64,000 nucleotides of DNA from Pseudorasbora parva (Eukaryota > Chordata > Actinopteri > Cypriniformes > Gobionidae). Below, piece by piece: positions 11,613-24,413 of this stretch. Under the pieces are notes generated by a model. That model saw only the letters and a list, made by a program, of their open reading frames with translations. It was not told where the DNA came from and did not search any database. The translations under genes and the position numbers were made by a program. How positions within the stretch are numbered: position 1 is the stretch's first letter; each line of letters opens with the position of its first letter. The stretch covers positions 44,022,569 through 44,086,568 of the forward strand of contig NC_090186.1 in the NCBI RefSeq assembly GCF_024679245.1, read 5' to 3'.

Positions 11613-12621
11613 AGGGATACTTCACAGTGTTTCATATTAAACTATGTTATTCCCTTAAAGGAGTACTTCAGCGCTGGGCAGATGAATCTGTATTTAAACT
11701 GGGTCATTAATGCAGTAGAAATGTGAAATGATTTTTGAATTTGGTGACTTCTAGACTGTGAAAATGTATTTTTGTCTCATGGGGATGAAAGACTACAATT
11801 CCCAGAATGCTTCGCTGCCCTGTGAGGCCACTCCCAAAGCCACCGCTACTGGATTACTGTGACTGAGTTAGAGAAGACACTTCAGTTAAAAACTGAACGT
11901 GTGTGTTCAATATAATGATCGAGTCGCCGCGTGAGTCTCACAGCACTAACTCAGATTAGGAGTCAGATTACATTTAACGTCATAAATGAGCTGATGAGCT
12001 CTCGTGATGATTGAGCTGAGGAAATCGCGACTACACAGGGTTGACAACTTTTATGTTCAGTTTGGAGTGAGGTTTTTTTTTTTTTGGGGGGGGGGTTGTC
12101 TATTTCGAACTTAATTTAATATCAATTCATATGTAGTATAGCTTACTGTACATAATAAGGAAAAAAATGTTTGTCTTAGCACTATTTTAAACGTTTCTTG
12201 GGTTAAATGTTAAATTAAATGTGCTCGCATTCATTAATATTCACTTGTGTGTGCTTATAAGTATCATTATTCATTAAAAATATTAGGATACTAAGTCCTA
12301 ATATGATGCATAAGTTATTAACGTTTTAAAATTTCACATTTAAAGGGGGGGTGAAACACTCAGTTTCAGTCAGTGTCATGTCAATCTTGAGTACCTATAG
12401 AGTAGCATTGCATCCTGCATATCTCCGAAAAGTCTTTATTTTTTTAATAATTATATAAGAAAGATGCGCTGTTCCGAGTCTTTCCGAAAAAAGCCGAGCG
12501 GGTGGGGGCGTATCGTGTGAGCGGAGCTAAATAATGACGTGTGCAGCAGCGCGCTGCTATTGTGTTGAGTCGAGTCCGTCATCCCTAACAGCGGGAAAAA
12601 AACTTTATTCAAAATAAAAAT

Positions 12622-12888
12622 ATGGCTTTTAATCAGATACAGCCATACATCTATGATCCGGAATCAGACCCAGAGGCTGCAGTTGAACAGGAGCAGCAGC
12701 AAAAACGACTAGAGCAGGACGTCTCTATGTGGTACAAGTTATACACTAACTATATAATATGCTTAGCGGCTTGTGTTATTTACATATTTATACTTGAATT
12801 ATATCGTCGTATTTTTGTCTTTGAAGGTGTACATGTGGGAAGTGCAGTTGTGCACGTGTGTGTGTGTGTTTACGCGTGGTTTGTGTAG
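12622..12888 (+). pseudogene. Protein-like exon carried by a TTAA element
   Basis: The open frame begins MAFNQIQPYIYDPESDPEAA and continues through a Glu/Gln-rich stretch to RLEQDVSMW; after that it turns into hydrophobic, non-conserved-looking sequence ending in Val/Cys from a TG repeat. A GTACAAG donor-like site lies right at ...SMW. The start resembles, from memory, the N-terminus of fish proteins annotated 'P2X7-like' that contain the cysteine-rich ballast domain (x-QPYxFEP...DVSxWC). That cysteine-rich part is absent here. The product and even its reality are uncertain. Confidence 0.35.
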
Positions 12889-13520
12889 ACAGTAAGCGGA
12901 CTGGTTTTGCACGGCAGGCTAGTGTTTACATAGAAAGACACGGAATAGTAGCGCATTTGAATGAAGAAGCGCGCTTATTTAGTTCAACATATTTCCCCAC
13001 TCTTTGTGTATTGTTGTTTGGAGTGCTTTTACAATACACAAACATAAAGTTACACATATAGTGGCCAGCTAAACAAATGTACACGCACTACACATCGCAT
13101 GCTCCATTGATCAATTAACTATACGTGATCATGTTTGGGCTACTTGATGAGCATAGACACAGACATTTGAAGCAGTCTAACTCACCGCCTGCGGTTCTAA
13201 CGTTGGGACCTTTATCGTTGGGACTGCTCCATCCTTCAGCATTAGGCGATCGGAAAATCCGGCGTCGAGCTGGGCCTTGTTTATGAAACAGTCGGCACCG
13301 AAATGCAGCGAACAGATATAAACATTCGCGCAACTCAGTTGCTGATCCGGAAAAGCAAATTACATCCACTGTTGCCTTACCGCGGGGTTTTGGGGAATCT
13401 GTGCAGGACTGTCTTGGTCTGGCAACCAAAAACGCACTTTTTGATGTCATTGTTATGTGCACATCACAGTGCAGTGCAGCCTACGAGCCAGCGCTTTGAT
13501 GGGCGTAGCCTGTTGCTTTC

Positions 13521-13578
13521 GCTCTCTCCCTCTCTCCCTCTCTCTCTCTCCCTCTCTCCCTCTCTCTCTCTCTCTCTC
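13521..13578. repeat. CT-rich microsatellite
   Basis: An imperfect (TCTCCC)/(TC) tract inside TTAA element copy 2. Confidence 0.9.
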
Positions 13579-14804
13579 ACGCTCTTCCGGTAGAATTGTC
13601 CGTAAGGCCCATACAAGGAAATTCCGAAACTTTAACGTCAAGTGGACCCATGATCGAAAAAAACTTGCCGAAACTTATGACTAACCGGAAGTAGTATTTT
13701 TGACAAAGAAATACTCCCATCAAACGTCCACCTTAACTTTTGAAACTTTGTCTATGTTTAGTATGGGATTCCAAGTCTTTAACAGTGTAAAAAGATCAGT
13801 ATGCATGAAACAGCATTTCACCCCCCCCTTAAAAAAATCTAGTGTTTGATCATATCTAAATATGTATTCAAATGGAACACTTTTTTTGAGCAACATTAGA
13901 TACATGTATATTTATTAAAGAGCCATAAGGCACCTACTGGGTAATGGCATTACAAATTAACATTATTATTTTTTAAGCAACAAAATGACTCTAATTTACC
14001 TCTTTGAATTGGAATTCTCTATTTTAACCTTACAAATTGAAATATAAATAATAAAAATATTAGAAGAAATATATTTTAAGTGGTCATTAATTGACAATAA
14101 TTATTGCACAAATAGTATTTTAGTAGCCTACCAAAAGATCTTCAAAATATCCAATAAACATTATTGAACTAAAATATGGAACACTTATTTAATTGAAAAA
14201 TAGTTCTATTGATTCGATTCTTATTCCACATGTGATAAAAACCGCTTGCGTCACCGGCTGGGGGCGGCGTTACCGTGATCAACAAGATGATCAAGATAAT
14301 CAAGCTAACAGCTGCATGATTGTAATCTCCGCCTATACAAATCATGGAGAGCTGGACGAATGCGTTGGATTCGCTGCGTTTTGATGCCGATGTAGGATCA
14401 TAAAGCCATTGAGGGAAGGCTCGCTCCAGATGCATCAGCGCTGTGCAGACCGATCGCGTATGACATCAAAGTACAGCGAGCGCAAACGACTCCTTATGCT
14501 TTTGAATCGCTCACGCGGTATTTTGATATCATACGCGGATCGGTCTGAGCAGCACCGACGCATCTCGTATTTCCCGCTGCCTCGCTAGCATTGCTAGAAC
14601 ACTAGCGAGAAAGATGAGACGTATACCGTGACGTACGACCTATAGCTCTGTGGTGGCTCTCTTACATGTGGAAAGCCAAACAGGTTCTTAAAGGCTCTCA
14701 AGTCGAACCAACTTAGAACTGACACTAGCACTGGCTCTGAACTAGCACTCGGTTCATTCTGGTGGAAAAGGGGTAACAGGGGCTTAACAGGTTCTGTATA
14801 TGAT

Positions 14805-14958
14805 AACGGTGCTATATAGCACTCCAGTCATCCCAAAGAACTGGTGAAGAACCGATGAAGAACCACTGAATTACCAAGATTTGGCACTTAAAGTGGTTCC
14901 CCTTACAAGCCAAAGAACCACTTTTAGTACTATATAGCACCGTTTTTTTTAAGAGTGT
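14805..14958. mobile_element. Small palindromic MITE
   Basis: Arms AACGGTGCTATATAG and CTATATAGCACCGTT lie 110 bases apart, followed by TTTTAAGAGTGT, a common fish MITE end. The left terminus is eroded. Confidence 0.6.
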
Positions 14959-15149
14959 ACTTGATCGTTCAGCTATTGGTGTAACTGTATTTAAATAGGG
15001 AAAACGTGGAGGTGTTTGGTCGCTTGTAACTTGATCTCTGTTTGGTACCATAGTGATTGAACTTAGTGGGCTAAGCTAAATGCTATCAGATCGTCACCGC
15101 GCGTCAGAGAGTTTAAGAGCACACACTGAGACGAGAGAGGTGTGTGTCA

Positions 15150-15670
15150 ACCATAGACTGTAAAAAAATATGGACGTAGTGTCCGTGGCATCACCCATAG
15201 GATTCAGATAAACCGTTCTGAAGCGTAGAGACAAGCTGGGCGTCACCATCTTGTGAGCGAGTCATCGCGTGTCACGCTGGATAACAGAAAATGGGCAAAA
15301 AGGTGGGATGTGGGCGGAGCTTAGGTGACGCAATGACTATAGACGGCGGATAAATGGATAATCCGTCTGTCACTCAAAGTATCCACGCCCTTAATTATGC
15401 AGAACTTTAAGGCTTTATATAATGTAAACGAATGAGTTATACAAAAATTCAGCCCCTCACAGTCGTCATGAAGGGCAAAATTAGTCGTATAGGCCAAAAC
15501 CACAATTTGTCTCAGGCTGTAAACATGTTTTATTCTGCTGTAAAGTTGGCCATTTTAACATGAGGCTCAATGAGATTCTGCTCCTTCTGGAGCCGCTCTA
15601 GTGGCCAGTTGAGGAATTGCAGTTTATAGTACTTCCGTATTGGCTTCAAGAGAGATCGCGGGAGGTGACG
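15150..15670. repeat. Dispersed ~520-bp repeat, copy 1
   Basis: It starts ACCATAGACTGTAAAAAAAT and contains GGGCGGAGCTTAGGTGACGC. An inverted copy lies at 42330-42845. The ends show no clean inverted repeats, so I leave the class open. Confidence 0.7.
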
Positions 15671-15740
15671 CTTGGTATCAACTTATCTTAGTTAAGGGAA
15701 TAACAGTTTAATATGAAAAAGCGGTGGAGTATCCCTTTAA

Positions 15741-16131
15741 GTGGTCCGTGGGGGTTTTGGGGTCCGTGACCTCTGCCCTGACCCCTGAGGCGCCTCTCTC
15801 AATCGGACCACCGGAGAAGAATGACACCCTAAACTCAACACACCAACTATATCTCCTGGTTTCCTCCTCTTTCGAGGGCCCTATGATTCTGTGATGCAGA
15901 AAACAGATAGAATCACATAATACAGTCATAAAAATGGAAGTTACTGCATAACGTGGGAAGTTTTAATAATAGAAGGGGCGAAATTTATTATTTTTCATGC
16001 ATTAATCACTTTTTTTATTGCCAACGTATAAACAGCTTGTAATGAAACTTATAAAATGAGCCGTTCCCCGACTTCCTAGGTTGTCTTTAGACGCACATAG
16101 ACTGATCTTTATGTGCAGTTCAGTTCATCTT
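15741..16131. other. No gene seen
   Basis: Mixed sequence with GGGGTCCGTGACC and GACCTC patches and no open frame of interest. Confidence 0.4.
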
Positions 16132-16304
16132 CACTCAAAAAAAAATGCTGGGTTAAAAACAACCCAATCTGGGTTGGAAATGGACAAACCCAGATATTGG
16201 GTTGTTTGAATGGGTCCATTCACTGGGTTCAAACAACCCAATTTCTGGGTTTGTCCATTTTTAACCCAGCTTGGGTTGTTTTTAACCCAGCATTTTTTGG
16301 AGTG
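16132..16304. mobile_element. Palindromic MITE (TGCTGGGTTAAAAACAACCC type)
   Basis: Ends CACTCAAAA / TTTTTTGGAGTG with arms TGCTGGGTTAAAAACAACCC and GGGTTGTTTTTAACCCAGCA. Further internal copies of AACCCA/TGGGTT make a nested hairpin. It is a very common teleost family. Confidence 0.85.
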
Positions 16305-16824
16305 TTTATTCATTTCCTGAGGGCAGTTTGGTTGCAGCATACAAGGACAATCGCCATACAAGTCAATACCAACATATAAAACATAAGATCATCAAACAAC
16401 CTTTTTCCTTACATTTAAAAATGTGACAGCTGAAGGGATAAATGAATATCTAAACCCATTTGTTTGTCTAATAGGAGTTATAAAACGAATACAGAAGGGT
16501 AGGAGGTGAAACTTATTGTTATTTTACAGGACTCATTTTTGCTGGGAAAACCAAAAGGATATGACGGTTACTCAGCTCCTCTCACATGAAACTTTGTGTT
16601 TAACATTATTGACAATGAATGCATACGGCATGCACGCATCATGCGATCTCAGAGATGCATATGTTGTCCTATAATGCATGCTTTAAAATGGCAATCTTAC
16701 TTACAGTAATTTGCATTGAAAACTATGAAGACAGCTTAACCTACGGATATAATGGGAGACATGCAGCAAGACTAACAATTACATTAATCAGCTAAAATCA
16801 TTGCAGCTCATCGTGTGCACCTTA
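16305..16824. other. No gene seen
   Basis: AT-rich unique-looking sequence. Palindromic ATGCAT/GCATGC words cluster at 16617-16690. Confidence 0.4.
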
Positions 16825-17720
16825 CAGTATATCGCCGAAAGTTTTGGGACGCCCACCTTTACACACACACGAGCTTCCCATTGTTAATCCGTCGGGTTTA
16901 ATCTGGAGTCGGCCCACCCTCTCTAACAGCTCCAGCTCTTCTGGGAAGGCTTTCCTCAAGGTTTAGGAGTGTGTTTATGGGGATTTTTGCCCATTCTTCT
17001 AGAAGCTCATTTGTGAGGTCAGGCACTGATGTTGGACGAGAAGGCCTGGCTCTCAGTCTCCGCTCTAATTCATCCCAAAGCTGTTCTATCGGGTTGAGCT
17101 CAGGACTCTGTGCAGGCCAGTCCAGTTCCTCCACACCAAACTCCTCATCCATGTCTTTATGGACCGACGCTTTGTGCACTGGAGCGCAGTCATGCTGGGA
17201 CAGGAAGGGGCCGTCCCCAAACTGTTCCCACAAATTTGGGAGCATGAAATTGTCCAAAATGTCTTGGTGAAGCATTAAGAGTTCCTTTCACTGGAACTAA
17301 GGGGCCAAGCCCTGAAAAACAACCCCATCCCATAATCCCCCCTCCACCAAACTTTACACTTGGCACAATGCAGTCAGGCAAGTCCCGTTCTCCTGGCGAA
17401 GGCCAAACCCAGACTCGTCAATGTGATTGTCAGACTGAAGCGTGATTGGTCGCTCAGAGAACACGTCTCACTGCTCTAGAGTCCAGTGGCGGCTGCTTTA
17501 CTCCACTGCATCCCACGCTCTGCATTGCTCTTGCTGATGTAATGCTTGGATGAGCTGCTCAGCCATGGAAACCCATTCCATGAAGCTCTCTCCGCTGTTC
17601 TGGCTGAGTTGCTGTTGTTCCCAATGGCTTCCACTTTGTTATAATCCCACTAACAGTTGAGTGTGGTATATTTAGTAGTGAGGAAATGTCAGAAATGGAC
17701 TTATTGCACAGCGTCTGATG
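16825..17720 (-). mobile_element. Tc1-like transposon remnant, family 2
   Basis: The left end CAGTATATCGCCGAAAGTTT resembles the CAGTATATTGCC...TTGGGA terminus of a fish Tc1 family. The other terminus is missing. Encoded on the minus strand; a related piece is fused to family 1 at 31591-32254. Confidence 0.85.
16898..17275 (-). pseudogene. Tc1-like transposase C-terminal half (family 2)
   Basis: 125 codons remain open. [20 protein letters not shown] carries the second catalytic Asp and DWPAQSPELNPIEQLWDEL the final Glu, with 34 residues between, the DD34E spacing of Tc1. The part coding for the first Asp, upstream (higher coordinates), is broken by stops. Not functional. Confidence 0.85.
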
Positions 17721-18326
17721 CATGACACAGCATTTCTAAAAACACGGTGCTCAAGTTAAAATCAGTTTAAGGCTTTTTTTGCTTCAAGAGTTGAAAAATG
17801 TTCAACTCTGGGTAAAACCAAAGTTCCTTTAAGACAAGTTATTTCACTCGGCGGCCATATTTGAAATGCTCTCGGGTATGCAAGTACAGCTCCATTTCTT
17901 TGAATAGGCAAAACTGTTTGCTAAGCTTACAATTAAATTTCCTTTTTGAAAACCCAATAAACCCTGACAACAACTGTCATTAATTTTGTTTTTAAAGGCT
18001 CAAATCATGACAAAAACAGCATTTTTTTAGTCTGGGCTAACAGAAAAACGACCTGTTTCTGTAGGAACCGGAGCTTCTAACAGCAGCTGCAGTGGCGGTG
18101 ACTTTACTAATCAACGATTGGCTCTTTAATTTAGAAGGCGGGCTTATTCGTCATATTGCATGTTGCTTTTTCTCCTATTCATAAGTAATCAGAGTGCACC
18201 TTCTTCCGATTCTTCCTTTAAAAAGGAAAAAATGGAATTTGGAAAGAATATATATTAAAATTAGATAGAAATTTGGCCCTAAAAATGCACAAGATTAATT
18301 AGACTTGCATTTTGATTACTACTATT
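17721..18326. other. No gene seen
   Basis: AT-rich sequence without a recognised repeat. Confidence 0.4.
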
Positions 18327-18527
18327 CACTCTTAGAAGAAAAGGTTCTATCAGCGCTACGTATTTGGAACCCCTAAAAGTTTCTATATATACCCTTTTTA
18401 AGGGTTCTCTCTTGTCATTATAGAACAATAAAGCATAAAAAAGGATAGCATAAAATATAAAAGCATATCTATATAGAAACGTTTTGGGGTAGGGGTAGCG
18501 CTGATAGCACCTTTTCTTCTAAGAGTG
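18327..18527. mobile_element. Palindromic MITE (CACTCTTAGAAGAAAAGGT)
   Basis: The ends CACTCTTAGAAGAAAAGGT / ACCTTTTCTTCTAAGAGTG are exact inverted repeats of 19 bases. The inner arms GCGCTA / TAGCGC also pair. 201 bp. Confidence 0.88.
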
Positions 18528-18984
18528 TTTAGTTAAACATTACAATGTAATCCAGAAAAATAATTAAAAAAAGGAAATATGGATTTGGGGAAACCATATA
18601 TTTTGTCATGAGATCTAAACTTCTGGTAACAAACCAAAAAAAAGTTTAGAGCTGAGTGTATTTTAAACACGTTTTTCACACTTCTATCGCTTTTAATGTG
18701 TAATATCTCATAATAAACGCATCTCTTCATCACGGGTGTTTGTATTTTGTGGCCCTCGTGTACTTGAGATTATCTGCGATCCTAGTCAAAGCTGTGCCTT
18801 TGCGTATTCTACACCGTCTCAAGGTGACGAGCAAAAGCCTCGTATCTCACGCAGAGATGCACATCGCCATCTCAGAAAACTGGGTCCTTATGCTAAGACC
18901 GATACAAAGTCAGAGATATCCATGTGAACTCCTTTCCTGATCTGAGCAGCTATCCACATTTATTTTAATGTGCTACACACTAAG
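18528..18984. other. No gene seen
   Basis: AT-rich at 18528-18735, then a more balanced 200 bases with overlapping short open frames but no recognisable protein. Confidence 0.4.
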
Positions 18985-19575
18985 GGGAGACCGGGGATGG
19001 TTGTAACACGGGTCAGGTGTATCAAGTCCAATCTGACCAATCAGAAACTAGTTAAAAATCACCTAATTCACTTCACACATGCTAATATTATCCTTATTCC
19101 ACATGTGATAAAGATCCCTGTGATAGACACAGCAGATGTAAGAGTGAAAAAAACGATTTCTTGTACTTTGATTCATTTTGTTATGGGAATTTCTGCTTTG
19201 CAGTTAAACTCATTAAATGTAAATGATATTGTGTCTCTGTGTATATATTTTTCATGCAAGTTGTTAGTGCTAATGTTTAGCTGTTAGCTGTAAGGTGAGC
19301 TATAGTTTATGGCTACAAGACTTGGTTGTAACAATGAAAAATTATAAACTACCCCAAGAAAATGTTGCATTTATAAATATTTTATTTCAATTTTAGTATG
19401 CCTAGGTCTTGGGAGTTGTTATAATAGAAGTGATCAGGTGAATTTTCAATAGTATAGCACAGTGTAAAGAGGGTCTTCACTGATTTATTATCACTATGAT
19501 TGAGAGTGACACACACACAGACACACACAGTTATATGGAAAAGTCAGTGTTGAATAAAATGCTTTCAAAATCTCT

Positions 19576-19578
<3 letters not shown>

Positions 19579-19667
<89 letters not shown>
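19579..19667. repeat. TG microsatellite
   Basis: About 44 uninterrupted TG units after a TCTCTC lead. Confidence 0.97.
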
Positions 19668-19668
<1 letters not shown>

Positions 19669-19937
19669 CCTTGTTGCAAATTGTGAGGGCACAAATGTCC
19701 TCGTTTATATAAGTCTAGTAAAATATGAAAACAACTCACTAGTGAGGACATTTGACTGGTTAAAAGACTAGCTAAAAAGGCTTATAAATCGACCAAAACA
19801 AGTTTTTTTAATCTATTGTTTTGCACGTTTCTGGGATTGGTAGGTTTAGGGATAGGGGTTGGGCTAAGGGATTGAAAATGTAATTAACCTGATATAAAAT
19901 CAATGAAAGTCTGTAATGTACTAACTAATATAGTGAA

Positions 19938-19943
<6 letters not shown>

Positions 19944-20009
<66 letters not shown>
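19944..20009. repeat. TG microsatellite
   Basis: About 33 uninterrupted units. Confidence 0.97.
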
Positions 20010-20010
<1 letters not shown>

Positions 20011-20076
20011 ATAATCCTTATTTCATAAGGTTAGCCTACATCTTACCCCAGGTTCTGTTACAACCATCCCTACTCT

Positions 20077-20568
20077 AAGACAACTATTGACTCAGTTTGG
20101 TCTGTTTTTAGTGCTTCTTTAAAGTATTTGACACAAAGTTGAGATGTCAATGACCAGCGTTATAAACATTTCCTCTGGTGACAGAAACGCATCTCTGATT
20201 GGAGGCCACACTGTCGGATCTGGAGTCCATCTGACAGACACATCTTTCAGGATGTTTCGGGATGACAGAATGTGTTTGTTTAGCACAGGAAAACTGTAGG
20301 ATTTGGAAGAAAGTACGGACCCTATAGCGAGGGTGCAGACGGCATTTGGGGCTTTAGGTGGGGAGCGAACGACGCTTCCCAGAACCCCGCGGCTCTGCCA
20401 ACACAAACCCCGGGACCGATGCCTGTCTGACCGGAGGAGGGACGCGGTGGCGCCACGCCGATCGCCAAGACAACTTATCTCCCTTTCAGTGATAATGCTG
20501 TCAAAATAACAGCCAGGATACGGCAGAGAGGAACTAGTTAGCAAACCTCATGCGTGTCCATTTTAGAT
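20077..20568. other. No gene seen; a GC-rich patch
   Basis: 20320-20480 is GC-richer (CCCCGCGGCTCTGCC, GGCGCCACGCC). It has overlapping open frames on both strands that I do not recognise, and it is not supported as an exon. Confidence 0.35.
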
Positions 20569-21362
20569 GCTTACAGAGCCCCGCATATGGCATGCAGTAA
20601 AAAACTAATAGGCCTATAGGCTAATGCTGCCTTCGTGTGCTACGGAATTATCATACGAGTTTCCTAGGTAAAAATTACACATGAACGCCCTTTAGATTTT
20701 GAAACTTGAATGCAATGATTACGTAGGCTAATCATGACTTAAGAAGTCGGAATCATCAAATTTCCGATAACACGTGAAGGCAGCATAATTTTGATACCCA
20801 ACTACCCGAGATGGGCGTGGCATAACCATTAAAAAATGGCGGATGGGAGACCAATATCTGCTGTGGCAGGTGTTTTATGAGTTTTTCCCCACAACAATTT
20901 AATTGTCTTGTCGTTAAAGTAGTAGGCTATATTTACATAAGTTAATAATCATTTGAAGCATATTGTGTGTTTTAAACACATCGAAAATCGCATCTTTGAC
21001 TATCATTCCAGAATAGTGAGCAAGCTGACTATCTAAGTTAGATATAGTGTGGTGAAAGTAGCTATACAATAGGATCATGTATGGCTGAAAACTATTGCAA
21101 TTTTAGTCTTTAAGTAGTCTTATCTTGTCTACATTAGCCTTTGTTGTGAATGTGATTATAAACAAAATGCTTTCGTGTTGTGCTGATATGTTTGCCAGTG
21201 ATTGATTTTCTAGGATTTCGTTCCCTCGATTTGCTTAAAAATGCACACGATTTATAAATCAATGGGAACAAATTAGTAAATTGCGCGCATGATTTAGCCT
21301 ATAGGCCTACTAGTTTTTATTTTATTTTTACTGCATATGTATGTGCGGGGCTCCGTAGATGC
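20569..21362. mobile_element. Inverted-repeat-ended element
   Basis: The left arm (GAGCCCCGCATATGGCATGC ... AATAGGCCTATAGGC) is the inverse of the right arm (GCCTATAGGCCTACTAG ... TGTGCGGGGCTC), about 55 bases each. The interior is AT-rich, without coding sequence. Confidence 0.55.
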
Positions 21363-21936
21363 TCTCTGAGGGACAATATTTTCCCCATTCAACTAAAAAT
21401 TCGTTTCTTTTTCTAATTTCTGGGACATTCTACTAATTATAAGTCACTATGTCAACTAATTTTCAGAGTATTAGCTGTGTTAGGGTTAGTGGAATATGTT
21501 GACACGAACTTGGAGACACTAATAGGCCTACTAATTAACGGTTGTTACTCAAAATGTAGGCCCCTATCTGTCTGATCTAATGAAGCAAAACAAGACAGTA
21601 ATTTGATTTATTTCCATCTAAAATAATTTCACTGGCATATACACTCGCATAGCCTATAGGCTAAGTAAAAACAAGTAGGCCTAAAATAAAATAAATAACA
21701 TGCCACTGGTGAAAATAATTTTTTACAATATATTATTCGCCATTAAAACTACTTTATTGTACCAATAATAGTACAATAGATCGCAAAACGATTGTATTGT
21801 GCTTTACACACTCTTGAACACTGGAAAACTTGCCTTTTCAAGGTAAGTGTGAGACAAGCGCACCCGATGCATTAACGCACAGCGACATCTACAGGAACGG
21901 AAGGGCATTACACACACACTTCTACAGGTTTATCTA
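21363..21936. other. No gene seen
   Basis: AT-rich sequence with several TAGGCCTA palindromes. Confidence 0.4.
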
Positions 21937-22459
<523 letters not shown>

Positions 22460-23770
22460 AATAAAGTATGACTATTCCTCTTACTGTTTTACAGTGTGTC
22501 AAACTGATTTTCCATATTTCTGTATCTATAGCATTGGGGAGCAGAATAAAACCGTAACCGAGGGTAACGCAGATATGATGTCATCGACAGGCCACGCCCT
22601 CACACGTCCCGGTTCATTGGAATAAATTACAATTTCTCACGCTTTACAAATAGTTGGAAACATTTGGGATATTGTAAGAACTCCACTGAATAAAGTAGCC
22701 TATAACACAGGGCTAGAGGTTTTTGGATATTTTACTGAATATGTGTTATACATAAACATGAAAATGTTAAAAATGTACAAACCTATTTTGAAATATTGCC
22801 AACAAATATGTAAAAACAAAAACATGCATTTCTAAATTTCCGAATATTTCCAAATATTTTGCAGATTTTTTAATATATTTTTTTATTACAAATTTTTTTT
22901 TTAAATGTTTTAAAACGTACAACCTTAATGCAAATAGAAAATAAAAGTTTTAAATTATTAGAAATTTTTCAAACATACTGTAAATTGTTAGGCATACAAG
23001 AATGTTTTTAAAAAAAGTTTACATTAAAAACATGCAAATGTGAAACATGTAAAATATTACGAACAAAAATATAAAACAAAAATGCAAAAACCTTTTGAAA
23101 ATATTTGAAAAGCTAAAAAAAATGCATTTACACATTTCCAAATCATTTTGTAGTTTAAAAAAGTAAAAAAAAAAAAAAAAAAAAATGTTTAAAAATGTAT
23201 TGTAAATAGAAAAAAAGTCTTACATTAAAAAAAACAAAAGTACAAATACAAATAAATAAAAATATTTAAAACCAAATGCGTTTAAAAGTTTCCAAACATA
23301 TTGCAAACTGGCATTAAAAACTACATAAAACAAAAGCATGTTTAAAAAATGTTTGAGTAATAAAAAAATAAAGAAATGTTACCAAAAAAAAAACTATGCA
23401 AAAACAAAAAAATGTCAAAACTTAAAAGATTTCAAAACAAAAATGTGTTTAAACATATCAATTAATCACAATTAATTTAAACCAAAAAGTTTCTAAATGT
23501 ATAAATATTCTAATTATATTATAAATATTAATATAGGCGTATATTTATATATGTGTTGAATTTGTATGTGATGCTTTGTGATATTTTTGACAGACAAAAC
23601 CATATTTTATAAAACAAAAACATAAACATTTAAAAACAAAATGTTTAAAAGTTTCCAAACGTACTGCATGGTGTTATAAAACAAAAGCAGGTTTTAAAAA
23701 AATGAAAATGCATTTTTAAAATGTCACCACAAAGGATAATGCAAAAACAAAAATGTTTAAATAAACAAAA

Positions 23771-23772
<2 letters not shown>
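22460..23772. other. AT-rich degenerate region
   Basis: Loose repetition of words such as AAACAAAAATG and TTTAAAAATGT over 1 kb, probably an old decayed tandem repeat. No coding signal. Confidence 0.5.
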
Positions 23773-24395
<623 letters not shown>

Positions 24396-24413
24396 CGCGC
24401 ACACACACATACA

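Larger units (their letters stand above)
12344..13828. mobile_element. TTAA-target element, 'AGGGGGGGTGAAA' family, copy 2 (with protein-like exon)
   Basis: It has the same ends as 9136-10278 but in reverse orientation: AGGGGGGGTGAAACACT on the left, AGCATTTCACCCCCCCC on the right, with TTAA at 12340-12343 and 13829-13832. At 1485 bp it is longer than copy 1; the extra central sequence holds an 88-codon open frame at 12622. Confidence 0.85.
11613..15736. mobile_element. Possible 4.1-kb TTAA-flanked composite element
   Basis: The left end AGGGATACTTCAC...TTCATATTAAACT (11613) and right end AGTTTAATATGAA...GTGGAGTATCCCT (to 15736) form inverted repeats of about 45 bases, roughly 80-85% alike. 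TTAA lies on both sides (11609-11612, 15737-15740). It contains another TTAA element (12344-13828), a small MITE and a dispersed repeat. The two ends could also belong to separate single-ended copies. Confidence 0.45.
18985..20076. mobile_element. Possible inverted-repeat element containing two TG arrays
   Basis: GGGGATGGTTGTAACA near the left (19000-19016) and TGTTACAACCATCCC on the right (20057-20071) are inverted. Sequence resembling the GTGGGGACA repeat (GGTAGGTTTAGGGATAGGGG) lies inside. The element type is unknown. Confidence 0.45.

Noticed and set aside
20119..20544. 141-codon minus-strand frame
   Set aside because: A GC-rich patch with overlapping frames on both strands and no domain I recognise; not supported as coding.
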